From NCBI RefSeq assembly GCF_004027225.2, contig NC_046358.1, forward strand, positions 6,851,284 to 6,915,283: a DNA stretch of 64,000 nucleotides, read 5' to 3'. The position numbers were made by a program, and so were the translations under genes. The notes under the pieces were generated by a model that made no database searches, had not been told where the DNA came from, and saw only the letters and a program-made list of their open reading frames with translations. Shown here one piece after another: positions 1 through 12,800 of this stretch. This stretch comes from Strigops habroptila (Eukaryota; Chordata; Aves; Psittaciformes; Psittacidae). Positions within the stretch are counted from its first letter, which is position 1, and every line of letters begins with the position of its first letter.

Positions 1-121
1 GAGAAGAATAAACTTCTGGCAGAAGCTGCTGCTGAGCTGAAGGAAGAGAACACCAGGCAGGAAAAAATCCTACAAGTTGCCAAGAGACTGGCAGCACTCA
101 AAGGCGAGGACCCAGAGAAAG
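1..121 (+). CDS. ZFYVE19: ZFYVE19 coding exon (partial at 5' end): coiled-coil-like segment
   Basis: Open in frame 1 from the first base, 40 codons plus one base. Charged helix-forming sequence with alternating Lys/Glu and Leu/Ala ends in ALKGEDPEK. The donor is AAAG|GTGGGT, with the intron starting at 122. The true exon start may lie before the window. Confidence 0.88.
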
Positions 122-3100
122 GTGGGTAGCAGACAAGAATACAGTGTCAAGAGAAGCACCAAGTTCCTGTGATACAGTCATTTCTTTTCTGAGAGGTGTT
201 TATCCATTTAATTCCTCTGTTTTACAAGAAACAGACTGAGATTTCGTTCTATCTGTAAAATTACACAGGTTGGTTCATCATGAAATCAGTAGAAAAGATC
301 TTAGTTGAGGGTAAAGGCTGGAGCTGTAAGGTCAGACTGCTTTGTCTTGCACCTTTCTTTGAGATAATTCTAGCATGCTCTGGTGAGGTTAACAAAGCTT
401 TTTAAAGCAAACCTCTGGTTTTGGTGAGGATTATTTTTCCTTCCCTCTTCCACTGTTAAAAACAAACAGTAAAGCTCCTTTTGAGGAGACCCCATCTGAA
501 AGTGTCTGTCTGTGCCAGATGCAGAATGTCAAAACCAGCTCGCACCACAAAGGATTGACTCTGGTTCATAAGTGGGTACAAAGTTTGAGGCAGGTGTGGG
601 TTACAGTCTCCTGTGTTTTACTCCTACAGTTACACTGGAAACCTATAAATTCCCTGACAGTGATGAGGAAGTGGGTGAGGAGGAAGCCATTCACAGAGTG
701 CTGAAACAGGTCAGAAGTGGCAGCTGTGGCCTTGTTTATCTTCCTCAATTACTCCCAGTGTGTATGTTACCTGGTGAGCATGCAAAGGGTGTGTTTCTGT
801 TCCTGGGCAGAGTTTCGTTCCTTCTCCTCCTAGTGCTTTTCCAATATACTAACTCTCATGAGCCATTCAGCTACAGGTGATTGACAACATTACTTCTTGT
901 CTGTCAGATTGTGTTTCTCATTCATGCTTAGCACCTCTTGTGGTGTGTGTCTCCTCTCCAGCCCCAGTCTACCGGTACTTCCTTACTTCTTGTTTCATCA
1001 TCTTCACCACCCAGCTAGAACATGGGTGATGAGATGTGTGCTGCTTAGCTGGTTATGCCTAGGTTTGTCTCTAAAATGTCTATGAATTGTCCTGCAGGCA
1101 GACATGAGCTTTCTGTGCTTAAGTTTCTGCCTGATTACAGACCACATGTGCGTGATTAGCATGATGTTAAGGATCTGCTGCTAGCTGCACTGCAAAGCAG
1201 ACTGTGTTAGCTGAAAGCCCCTGCTGTTACATTGGCTGTTCACAAGGTACACACAGTGTTGAGTGCAGACAGATGTATTCTCTTGTAATCAACTAATCTC
1301 TTGTTACTGCATGAGGGCGAGGAGAAGGGCAGGAGGTTTTAGAGCCTAGAATGAGATTCCTAACTGTGTTTGAAACAAGAGGCTTCTTTCTATTGTTACC
1401 AGCTCACAGAGGAAGCAGCCCTGGATGAAGCAAGTGGATTCAACATTCCTCCAGATCAGACCACCCAGCCAGGACCCTTGCAACAGAACCTGCACAAGAA
1501 AGCAAAGCAAAAGGTCAGTGAGCTGGTCAGGATCTCCTGAAATGACACGTTCCAGGGTCTCAGGAGTTCTTACAGTTCTGCGGCAAAAGTTTGTTTGATG
1601 CAGAAGGAAAAAGCAACCAGCTTCTCCAGAGCAGACAAGCAGAGAGGCTTCTGCGAGGCTGACAAGCCCTGAGCACAGCTGTGAGTCATCCTTGTACTTC
1701 TAAAAGGAATTGCTCCCTGGAATACAATTCCTTTCAGGCTGTCTTTCTGTCGAATGGGATGGTGTCCTCTATACCCAGAGAAGTTAGCATAGACTTTGCA
1801 GGATGGATATTAGAGAAGGGGGTTTTAACTCACCAGTATGATTAGACCAAGAAGGCCACAGTCTAGACCCCTACACCCTGAACCAGGGTAAGTGGGAGGT
1901 TTGAAAGTCCTTTTAGCATCTGCAGAATAGAACCTCTAGATAGTAATCAACTGTCTGTTTTCTCATATAACATCAGAGGAAGGAATTAGTAACAAGATAC
2001 CCCGTGCTCAGAATGGAGTCCAGCCTATTATGGAAATACATACACCTTCTCTAATGTATATTACAAGAATTAAATGGACCTGTGACTCACAGACACCTGA
2101 CAGGCCTGGCCCCAGTGGAAGAAATTACTTAATTGTAAGCATTATTGAAAACATCCATTTCATAGGTATGTCACCTTGTGCTTCTGGGACTACTGATGTA
2201 AAAGATAGTGCCATCTTATTGCTATTGTGTTAGGAAGCTGCCTTTGCCACTGTCCAGGCACTGTGTCCCACTGTGTGTATGGCTGTTCAGCTCCACGAGA
2301 CTTCTATTTTCTCCTTCTGCTTTACAGAGGTGGCCTTATGGGTAGGTTTTGGATTATGATTTCTATAACAGGGAGAAAACAACTCCCCCACCTTACCACT
2401 GCTTTCCATTCTCACATAACAGCTTTCAGCAAAACTGCTTGATCTCTTGCTTTTGCAGCAGGGACTCTCTGTCACTTGGCATTGCTGTGGTGCCTGCCAC
2501 AAGATCTGGGCTTCATGCCCTTAACACAGTATGGACAATGTTGGTGTATACTGCTGTAGACACTAAGTGGGGGTGAATACCCATTTGCCTTCTGAGCAAT
2601 ACAAGTTCATGAGCAAATGCTAGGGAGTACCTTGGGGTTTTGTTTAATGATGTAGATACATATGGATCCTATCCTTGCGGTCTGGGCAAGTCTATCTCTC
2701 AGATTTAGGATCAACAGAGTGAATTATGGACCATGTGACAGTGTCACTTTGGCCATTGTGCATTACAATGAAAGTCCTGTATTGTCTCTGCTGGGATTTG
2801 AATTCTGCGTCTCTGTTTTCTTTGTGAATTAGAGCCAGACTCCAACCACCACAGCTTTTGCCAGGGCAGATGACAGTGATGAGGATGAGTTACCCTGGTG
2901 CTGCATCTGCAATGAAGATGCCACTTTGCGCTGCCATGGCTGCGATGGGGACCTCTACTGCCAGCGCTGTTTTCGGTAAGTCTCACAGCTCCTCTTGGTC
3001 ACAGGTAAGCTTGGCTGCTTTTGTTTGTTCTTCCCATTGGGCAGAAAAGCAGGCAGGAGGAGGGAAGATATGGGGAACCCAGAGCTGAATGCTAGTGATT

Positions 3101-4423
3101 ATGGAAATACTTTGTTCAATCAGTAGTTATCTCAAGCTGCAGGGACTAAACTGGTCCTAGACAGGAATGCTCTGTCTGTGCTGCTCCAGCGTGTGTTTGG
3201 GCGCATTGTCTGAGTGGTGTCTGGAGCAGCTGGTGTGCTGCATTGCGTGGGATGGGATAAGCAACACCATTGTTCAGTGACTCCTACAGCTTGTTGATGA
3301 CATTGATGAATGATCTGGGCTGGATTCCCATAAGAGGGGAGATCAGATAGTATAAATTCCTGAGGCTTTTCTTAGGTTGAGACTCTGCAGTCTTAGATCA
3401 TATACAAAAATCTTTGTTGAAATATTTATGGGCAAACCTTTTTTTTCCTCAGTAAGGCCTTGCAGTAGCTGTAGCCTTCATTCTTAAACATCTGTAGCTT
3501 GATTTTTTTTTGACTAAAAAAGTTTCAAGTCTCAGATTTGGAGGGTTAAATCCTTTTGAATACAAAGCTATTCCTCACAGCCTGCATGGCTTCTCAAAGT
3601 ATTGGGCAGTTGGCTGGGTTTTCAGATCAGTGCCGGATGACATTTAGACAGCAGGATGCTAAGAATCTGCTTGGGATAATAAGAGATGCTTTTGTGTATA
3701 TTCTCTCATTCCCTGCAAATGTTTTTGTGAAGAGATGGAAATGGACTGGGGGAGAACGTATGAAAATGGTAATAAAACAGATGACTGGCAATGTTAGATG
3801 ATTAAAAACAAAACAAACAAAAGTATCAGACAGCAAACATCAGTAAAAGCAGTATCAGCAGTCTGGCAGGTGAGTGTTATCAGTTGCCTGGTACAGATGC
3901 AAGCTTGTGTCTTACTCAGCACTGCCTGCTTCTGAGCATGGTTAAGACAGCTGCTAATACACTGCATTTTTAGCCATCACAGTTATTTTTCAGAGTCGTG
4001 TGAAGCAGACTGTCACATCAACGGTTGTCATAGGAGTTGGTAACGTGCCCAGGAACCACAGACATTGTGCTGACAATGAGCCACCAGTTACAGAATCAAA
4101 GAGGGAAAGAAACAAGAGGGACCTGTTGTCATTTCCCATTCGAGCAGGCAAGGATGAGCAGACCTTTTTCACACAGTACCTCAGATGTTTTTGTTGCAAG
4201 CAAATATCTTAAGCAGTCAGTCCATGGGCTGCCAGTCAGGTACTCACAGCTTACCCTTGGGATTGGCTTGTAGGTAAGAGCTGCAGGGAGACATCTTGCT
4301 AAGGCTGAGTTCCCTGTCTGAGTATGTTCTGACTACACTTTGTGCTTGCTTCTCAGGGAAGGCCATGAGGAGTTTGACCTGAAGGACCACCACACTTCCC
4401 GCTATCATCTTCCTTGCAAGTAG
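1..4423 (+). CDS. ZFYVE19: ZFYVE19 (ANCHR, abscission/NoCut checkpoint regulator), C-terminal part, five coding exons, 5' truncated by window edge
   Basis: Coding exons read at 1-121, 630-709, 1403-1513, 2833-2975 and 4357-4423, stop TAG at 4421-4423. All junctions are GT-AG and phases agree (121+80+111+143+67 = 522 nt, 173 codons plus stop). The visible part has a lysine/glutamate-rich, probably coiled-coil segment ([17 protein letters not shown]), then an acidic stretch ([16 protein letters not shown]), then a B-box-like cysteine/histidine cluster starting [20 protein letters not shown]. The last motif closely matches my memory of the C terminus of human ANCHR. Known for the family: ANCHR binds PI3P through an N-terminal FYVE finger, which lies before this window, and holds VPS4 at the midbody ring to delay abscission. 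The short acidic and coiled segments may include the MIT-interacting motif, but that is inference. It is convergent with PPP1R14D, as expected from mammalian synteny. Confidence 0.93.
630..709 (+). CDS. ZFYVE19: ZFYVE19 acidic exon
   Basis: Acceptor CTCCTACAG ends at 629 and the donor CAG|GTCAGA follows 709. The exon completes a split Val codon, then reads [19 protein letters not shown] and IHRVLKQ. The acidic patch followed by a short amphipathic helix resembles an MIT-interacting motif; that reading is inference. Confidence 0.88.
1403..1513 (+). CDS. ZFYVE19: ZFYVE19 exon, 37 codons, linker region
   Basis: Acceptor TTACCAG ends at 1402; the donor AAG|GTCAGTG follows 1513. Phase 0 at both ends. 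It reads [19 protein letters not shown] and continues to a lysine-rich end (LHKKAKQK). There are no domain-forming residues; it looks like a flexible linker between the helical part and the zinc-binding end. Confidence 0.88.
2833..2975 (+). CDS. ZFYVE19: ZFYVE19 exon carrying the B-box-like zinc-binding cysteines
   Basis: Acceptor TTGTGAATTAG ends at 2832; the donor CG|GTAAGT follows 2975 (phase 2). It encodes [20 protein letters not shown] followed by [15 protein letters not shown]. The paired CxxC motifs and the final histidines supplied by the next exon fit a B-box-type fold. This is the strongest recognition point for ZFYVE19 in the window. Confidence 0.93.
4357..4423 (+). CDS. ZFYVE19: ZFYVE19 terminal coding exon
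   Basis: Acceptor TGCTTCTCAG ends at 4356. It completes Arg and reads [21 protein letters not shown] then TAG. The His pair completes the B-box ligand set. The end is shorter than the human tail I recall, which extends a few residues further. Confidence 0.9.
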
Positions 4424-6029
4424 AAGTGATCACACTCTTCATGGACAGAAAAGGAGACGGAGAACCGGAAGAGAGAAGAGTTGGCCAGATGAGAAGAGTC
4501 CAAGTGGATTTACAGCCAAGACGGGTGATGTTTTGGACAGCTAAAGTATGTGTTGTAATCCAAGAGAGGCTCAGAGGGTACATGACTTTATCCTCACAAA
4601 TACAACCAGAGAAGCGCAGGGTTTTCTGTGCATGCTTGAGGGAAAATGAGGACTTGATATGAGGAGGTGGATGTGAGTTTCTAAGTACAGATAGTAAGGA
4701 AATGCATGTAGCAGTAAAGATGTGTGCTTAAGGCAGTACTGACTGGCTGTTAAGTAACTTCCTGCTTTTGCTAAGAGTTTACACATGGGTTCAACAGGCA
4801 GCAAAGCACTTTGCACTAAGAAAACTGTCTATGTCATGATCATGTGTGTGATGAGAACTCCCAAAGAATAATAAAAATTATTTACAGAGGCCTGTGGTTA
4901 AAGTCTCTCCTGGAATTGCCCAATAGCCCTCTCCAGAGCGTTGCCTTCTTGTAATGGGATGTTAGTCCTAGTGTCAAGTGGCTTAGGGAAAGAAACGGAG
5001 GATCATGAAGTCATCAGAAATGTTTCTGTGGTGTGGCTGGGAAAGGTGCAGGAGCTGCTCTGCCTTGATGGGCAGTGTTGCTTATGTGCTTGAAATGAAG
5101 GATGCTTTGTAAAGGTAATCTGCACAGTGCTGTGATCAACAGTGGCTGTGCAGAGGTTCCACATGGTCTGGAAGAGTTGTGTTTTAGTCTGAAAGTGGGG
5201 TTTGGCTCTGTTTATTATCCCCTGGTAGGATACAGATGTTACCTGTGTGATGCTCTTTATCTTGCTGTGAGACAAAACTCATTGTAATATGCTCATATCC
5301 TTCCCCAGAGACAGTCCAGATGCAAGTGGCACTCGCCAGTGACCAAAGCACCCAGAATTACTTCAAATACCAAACAAAACTTGCCCTAAATTGTCTCCAG
5401 TATCCTATCAAGATGAACTCTTCCCAGGACTACAATGGGACTTCTAAGAGAGCTCTCTAAGGCTGACAAATTCCAATGGCAAAAAAGTCAAGGCTTTGCC
5501 TTTGACAGGGAGTTTCCAATGAATCTTGCCTGTCTGGTTCGGCACTGCCGCTCCCAGCCGTCTGCCCTGCCCCTACGCTTAAGGTCACTGCCCCTGTAGT
5601 AAGGTGTAGGTGTGTTGAGGGAACAGTGTTTGCCTGCACCTAAAGCAGCCCTGGTGAGTGCACTGCAAGTAAATTAAACTACTGCTGAAGATGGGTTGGT
5701 GCCAACATGCTGGATTGGATCAGGCCCTTCAACAGAGACCTGTATCAGGCAATGTAAAATGGTAATACTGCAGGTTAACACACTAAAAAATGGCAAGTGT
5801 ATCCAGCAGTGCCATCAAAACCCTATGTTAGGAAGGGGTGGCAAAACCTGACTCTTGTGGAGGATCTTCCTCCTCCTGTCAGTCCTTGCTTCAGCAGTGC
5901 CTGTCTCTTTGGGACAGGCGGGTAGGAAAACTAGTGGAGTTGTTATGATGTGAGAGCTCACAATGAGCCCTGTTACACAAGTGAAGTAGAGAATTACTGC
6001 CCTGAAGAGCTTGCAGTCCTAAAAATAAA
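4424..6029 (+). other. ZFYVE19: Probable ZFYVE19 3' UTR and trailing DNA, polyadenylation signals at 4870-4875 and 6024-6029
   Basis: Non-coding sequence follows the ZFYVE19 stop. An AATAAA hexamer at 4870-4875 sits in an A-rich context 450 nt after the stop and is the best candidate 3' end. A second AATAAA at 6024-6029 would give a 1.6 kb UTR. Which one is used cannot be told from sequence. I see no repeat or gene in this stretch. Confidence 0.45.
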
Positions 6030-9000
6030 ACTGAAATGCTATCGTGGCATTGTGTTATTGTAGGAATGACACTTTTTCATTGCTATTTCACATGCATAAT
6101 TAACCTGATAGCAAGACAGCCCCATTCTGTCTTAGGTTTAATCCTTTATGTTTTGCATGTACAGGAGAAGATACAATTAGCTGTTCTTATGTGTCTTCTA
6201 AGATCCACTCCTTTGGGCTTCAGCCTGTGTCCTTTCCAAGTAGTTGGTAGACATTTTAATTCTTTTCTCTTATACCTTAGTATGAGCTGGTGTGCTGCTT
6301 GCAACATTTTGAATGCTTCATCAGCCGCAAGCTAACTTTGAGCTCCTTGTGCAGCGGGGCAGCCTTGTGAGCCCTGCCCTATTCCCATCACTAGTAAAGC
6401 AGCAGGTTACAGCGAGAAGCAGTTTATTTAGTTTCCCAGACTGGTTTCTGTGAGGCCATCCCAGGGAATCCAGAAATGCACCCAACCCAACACCTGAAAT
6501 AGAACTTAGTCATAGATGGAAGAGTCTGTTCACTCATACACACACGCTGATGCTTTCCCTGCACCACTAATGGACATTTTTGTGGCTGCTGAGCTTTCTG
6601 CATGTAATTGGCCATTTTAGTGGCAGCCCAATCACTTTCCCCTGAAAAGCCATTCCCACTGGAGCTGCTGCCTCAGTGCCCTCCATGTAGGAGGGGTAAA
6701 AGGGGTGTTTTGTTCAGCCGTCTGCAGGAAGCAAATGTCGCTGAATCTGTCATTGTGGAAGAGGAATGCTGCATGACCTTTACGTGAGCAGCGCGCTTTT
6801 AACTGTTGCTTACTCCTGCCCTTGTCTTTTCAAAGATACTGGTGAACAATCAGTTCCTTGCAGGCCATATTGACTTCAGTCTTAGCCATTCAAGGACTGA
6901 AAAGAGCTTGATATCTTCAAGAAAGAGAATCAGCTTCTTTGCTTCTATCTTTGGAGCATACCATAAGGGCACAAGTAGTTTTTCTTTCCCTCTGAAGATG
7001 TTTTGTATGTGGACTATCAAATGTAGGCTCCACCCCCAACAAGAAGTCAAAAAGAGGGTAACACAAGATTGAACTCAGATTAGCTTACAAAGAGAGGTCT
7101 CGGCTTAGTTAAACTGCATTAACTTGCATTTGCTGTGTATGCGTGTTGCCTCAGATGCTGTAACATGGTCACATGTCTAAATGTAGCAGCCGGAATATTT
7201 TAAGGGCAATATAAGTGTTAATCATCACTAAGGGAGAATTGCGTTAAGGGTTATTTTATACACCTTCATAAACCTTCAGTTAGAAAAGCATATGAACTTT
7301 CATACATTCCGGGTTATCTTGGTACAATCAAGAGAGCAAAGTTCCTTTAAAGACACATTCTTCCACAGTACGTGCATACTAGATATTACAGCCTTACACG
7401 AGCGATGGTGCTGAGAAACAGCAGAGTTAACTGGCAGCTGTTTTAAAAAACCAGTAAATAAAAGCAAGTAGAATTTACTGTTTTTGAGAACTAAACAAAA
7501 AGAAGTTGCTCTGATTGCCTTACATCCACTTTTTCTTTTGCACCAGTGAGCTGAGAAATCATCCAGCACTGGCCACATCTTACTTTGTTACCCATGCTCA
7601 CACTGTGCTTATTTGCTCATCTGAAGCGCTCTCATGTAGTACTGATGTCTTTATCTGTCAGAACCAACTGCACATCTATGGTGCAACTTACTCTCTTTTT
7701 GCTACTTGCAGAATAAACACAACTTCTGTCAGGCAGAATTTCAAGAATCTTTTTCCTGTGTTCTATCAATGCCTGTTTTTAAGGCACAGACATAAATTCT
7801 CTTTGCATCACTCCATGTGGAGGGAATACAGAATAATGTCCAGGGTGGAGGAAAATCTATTGGGCCAGAGGAGAGACGTCTCAGGTCTTTGTGCTGTTGC
7901 AGGTCAGCAGGAAAAAAACAAAGCCTCCTGCCAGGGTATTTAATAATCTGAACTCCTGTGCACTACTGTGCTGCAACGAATTACAGCTCTAGTTAAGGAC
8001 ACTCATGGCCTGTCCACCTTGATCTTCCACCTGAACTGTTTGAACCTCTGTTTCTAGCAGTGCGCAGAGCTCTTTGTCAGCGTGCTGCTCTCCTTTCTCA
8101 AGGGGTGTGATACATGAATCTTAGCAGGTATCCACAAGCAATGCCAGATCCACAACCAGTGCAGCTCTGGATTTAATTTTGTTGGTCTTTTATTTACAGA
8201 GTTGAGATTTCAGGAAGGCCAGCCAGTCCTATTAGCTCCTTACTAAGCCAAAATGGCATGTAGGAAGAACTACTGTAGATATATATGGACTTGATAAAGA
8301 TCCTCTTCTCCAACCTACTGGGTGAGGCTTAGAGCCTCTTGGAGCAGCCTTAGGAAAGGGTATGAGCTGCATGGTTTGCTAACTTACAGAAGGCTGTTGT
8401 ATACACAAACAGCATGTGTATACATCATAGTTGTATGAGATTTTGTAGAGAGATTTTGTCCTCTCAGAAATTTGCACTTGTTCACTGACGCTTTTGCTGG
8501 GAAATAGGAGAGAAACAAAAGGGAATAATCATCACCCTGTTACTGATAAAGATTGAAAGACTAATGTATTTAAGAGCTTACTGGTCCAGCCTGAGAGTTG
8601 TTTGTTATCTAACCTGCATGTCCCTTTTGTTCCAGAGTTGGCCCCTTCTGTCCTTAGCTGACAAAACAGGTACTCAAACCTGGCCTTGAACGTCCTGGTA
8701 TATAGGACCCCCTGTTTTGAGTGGCAGGCGTGAGAGCACAGGGACAGGACATAATGTGAGCATCTGCTCTACCTGAGCAATCAACCTCCATTTGCTGTGT
8801 CAAGTTACTGGCTTGCTGAGAGGCTGGATGTAGTTTCCCTGTATTTTTCCAGCCACACGATAGCTGTAGCCGGAAGAGTTTTTGCAGCAAGACAGTGTGT
8901 CCTCCTTCATATCTCGTCTGTGAGACCAACCTGTCTGCAGAAGACTTGCTCTGAGGTGCTCCCTGCAGGGAAATTGAGAGCAGGTATTTTTGCAGTTCAG

Positions 9001-9811
9001 TTTTTCTTTAGTGTCTAAAAAGAGAGCAAAAGCAAGCAGTGCATGGCTGGTTTTCTCTGTTTTAATATACAAAATAAGCGTTTTTCCATTTTTAAATGAT
9101 GACAAAAATCATTCCCAGATCTTAATAATTCAGAAGCGTCTCCTAAAGAAGCAAAACCTAAATTCCACGAAAAGTAAAAACAGTCTCTTCCATTCACCTT
9201 AGCAGTTGTTTCCCCTTAAGTAGATCAGGTGCACTCAGATATTTTCCTTCCATCCTATCATATATTTTGTGTCCAACCATCATGGATAATAGAGGCTTAA
9301 TAAGACCTACAAAGTACATGCAATGCTGTACAGTCAGGTACAGCAGTAACAGGCAGGAGATCACAGCTGGGTCCCAGCCAGACTGAAACAGGGTGCAGCT
9401 TAACAGTAACTGATTTTCCATGTTGATGAATGAGTGATAACCAATGCCTTATTTTCCTTGCAGTGGACGGAAAGAAAGAAGTCTTGATGAGCTCCTGAGA
9501 ATTGTATTCAATGCTCCTCAGCCAGCATGGAAATTCCTAGAAGAAACTAAAGGAAGGACATCTTGGCCTGTTCCCCAGGTTAACATGCCCTTTAAGAATC
9601 AGGAATATGTACAATCTAGCTCCCTGCTGTATGTGTAGATCTGGAATGAGTTGAGACTTCAAGCCGCTGGTATAAAGTTCACAAACTTGGTGATGTTTCT
9701 CAATAACAGTAAGTCTTAAACATATTCTGAAGTAATGTTGCTGATCCTGGGTTTTGTAGGGAAGATACGTATTCCCTTGTGACCAAAGCTGGGTGTTCCA
9801 CGGGGGCAAGG
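6030..9811. other. Convergent intergenic region / possible PPP1R14D 3' UTR
   Basis: No supported gene. It lies between the convergent ZFYVE19 (+) and PPP1R14D (-) and must hold the PPP1R14D 3' UTR. Minus-strand AATAAA hexamers are at 8189-8194 and 6423-6428 on the reverse strand. No closer canonical hexamer was noticed just after the PPP1R14D stop. The 142-codon open frame at 7515-7943 has no recognisable family and looks like chance. Confidence 0.4.
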
Positions 9812-9880
9812 TCATTTCTTCTGAGGATTGGTGACTCTCCGGAGACCTTTCAATCGACTGAGCAATTCTGTGATGAAGTC
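9812..9880 (-). CDS. PPP1R14D: PPP1R14D terminal coding exon 4
   Basis: The acceptor CTCATTCTAG precedes 9880 and the frame reads [22 protein letters not shown] then TGA. This is the last PHIN helix and basic tail. The longer open frame over the same DNA in another frame (9537-9926) is a shadow. Confidence 0.91.
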   Translation of the reverse strand, partial: DFITELLSRLKGLRRVTNPQKK

Positions 9881-12800
9881 CTAGAATGAGAATTGGTTGA
9901 AGAAGAATGTCAGTTCCATCACTCACCAGCCCAGAGTGTGCTATAGCACTTGCATTATTCCCACATTTGTCTTCATGCTGAGCAAAAACCAGAATTTAGC
10001 TTAGGGAAGGAGACCTTTTCATGGATGAGAAGGATCTAAAAGCCCTTCTATTTCCCTTCTCCTGTCTCCTCTGGAACAGCCATCCTTTTTCACCAGGAGC
10101 CAGCCTGCCCTTTCTTCATCCCAGATACCTGGTTTTTCTACCTTAAGATGACCTCAAGATGCTGTTGTCCTCTGTTAGGTTCCACTGCTTCCTGTTGCCA
10201 CCATTACCTTCAGCTCACTTCTGCAGCCCTCCCAATCTAGGGCAAAGCAAGTTGTCCCTCTTGTAGAACCTGTAAAGCTCCATTATGTGCATTGCAAATA
10301 ATCTCGGAACCGTGCCAATTCTACAAGGAAGTGGCTGGCAGAGAAGAGGTGGAGCAAAACACACATAGGACTAATGATAACCTGGAGTAGGGGCTGAGGG
10401 CAGGCAGAGCAGATAGTTCAGCAGTTAATGGAGATAAAGCCCAACTACTTTGCTGACACAGCCAAGGACTATGAACTAAACTGGACCATCTGGTTATTCC
10501 AAGCAGAAGTTAATGTGACTAGAGCAAATTTTATACTTTGCATGACAATGTAACATCACCATAATGAAGTGTGCAACCTTTCTTCACCCAAAGACAGAGC
10601 TACATGTCCTTGTGATTAGGCAAGGTCACTGGAAGTATTGCAGCTTGTTACCATTTATGCTGTGAGGAAGCACAGCTTCCTCACTTGTGTGATCAGAGGT
10701 TGCCTGCCACAGCATGCCCTGGAAGTCAATGCCTAGGATCATACGTACCTTTTCAGTCAGTCCCTTCAGAGGAAACCAGCTTGTTTCCTCTTTCTGCACA
10801 TAAGCTGCTGTGATCTTTCAAGGGGACTGGATTCAAGATCACCAGGGTGAAAGTACATATATTTGCTAATGGGGCAGCAGGATCTGTTTGTAGTTAGCAA
10901 GTACCATGCTGTCCACAATACGCTTTCAGGGCTCATCAGTCAGTAGAGCAAACTCCAGTTATATATCTCTGGGAATGTGTGGTTCTTTCCCAAGATCTGA
11001 AATTTCCCTAGTGCCAGCCTTGTCTGCTGAATCCCTGCTAGGAGCCTATCTGTAACAATTGCTACAGTGAAGTTAAATTTCAGTGATAGTTGTGCATCCA
11101 CCTCATTTTCTGTATGTTCATCACTGGACAGCTGCATAGGCTTGACAAGATGTGGAGGCTGATGAATGATGTCCAAGCACATGCAACGCATGTGACTGAA
11201 GCAGTGATGGGGGACCCCATTTTGCACATGTATGCAGTGCAGTGAAGGCAATTGCTGTGTGGTGCATGCACTACATTGCAGAGTATTGGGTTCCAGTCCT
11301 TTGGACATTGTGGCAGCTTGTGGGAGTTCTGTAACTCTCTAACTCAAAACCAGTACTTGTAAACTTCACATGGGAAAATAAATCAGATGTGTAAAACTAA
11401 CTTATATGGCTACTACTCAACAATTATCTGCCCAATCCAATCTGAGGCTGTCCTACATTCTTGTCACTCATAACAGTAGAGTGATTTAAGCTAAGAATGC
11501 CTTTAGTTAACAGTGTGCAAGATGGTTATGTATGTGAGCTGTAATCCCTGTCTATGGATTTTCTACACTGAGGTCCAAATAGCAACTCAGCCTGGTCAGT
11601 TTAGGATGTCCAAAACATAAAATGAACTTTCTTTGGTTGTAAAGTATAATTCTTTATTTTCTCCACTGCTCTGCCTTCAGCTCACCCTGTAGATGATGTA
11701 GATTTACATGTATTTTTGTAACACAGCAGAATAAGGCAGCAAACACTTCCCATTGGGAAGTAAACAAATCTTCAGCATCATGTTAGGCACAGGAATACTG
11801 TGGCTATTCAGTGAAGCAGCAACAAAGACACACTCTTACAGCATAGTATAACATACATATGTATATATGGTGATGCTTCACTCACCTCTGTCGGGTTGGA
11901 GCACTCGTGGAGGATTTCCTAAAAACAAAGCCAGGGAGGAGTCATTTCAGTATTTTATGAGTTGACCTGTTCTCCCCCCTCTACAGAAAGGATATATAAT
12001 CTTACTACATTTGACAGGCTAAGACACAGTGAACCATCATGCAACACTATATCCATGCAACACCACTACTCCTTCTGAAGGAAGTCCCAGCTTAAAGTCC
12101 CCAAGTCCCTCTATCAGACCTGTAGTTTTAATTTCTGCTCTTCATTGGGGACCTCCAGGAGATCTTCAAGATCAATTTGTGGTTCAGGAGCTGCTGCCTC
12201 TGTTTCCTCTCTTAGCTAAAAAGAAGAAAACAACCCATAGTTAATAAACCTTCAAACTTTAAGAACTCTGGAGGCCATCTTGAAAGAAGTGAGCAGCTGA
12301 GGAGGAACTAGGTGCATAAAACTGTGCTGCAAAGTTGAGGTCAAGATACAAATCATCTCAAAATAATGAGGTTCTTATAAAGAGGGCACAGATTCCTGCC
12401 CCTCCCTGGTGTTTGCTACAGCCACACATCCTGATGTACACATTCTTCAGCTTTTCCCACCTCAACACTTCATATCACTGCTCAGTGGGAAAACCCAGTT
12501 GACAGAAATCCAGTGGGCTTAATCTTAGAGAGGTACAATTAATACAAGAAAATTTTAGGCTGAATACAGTCACGTAGTTGGTATTTATACTAAGGCTTTT
12601 TGCAGTAATGGAGAGAAAAACAATAATGCTTTTGAGAGGCCTAACAATAATTTGCCAGCTTTCTCTAATAGACATGAGAGGGGTATAATAGTCTCCTTTA
12701 ATGTAAGAGAAACCCCAAGCTTTGGTGATTGGAGTAATAACCTTGTCATGCATGGGGATGTTAGTTGGGAACATTTGTAAACTTGATCACAAACACATTT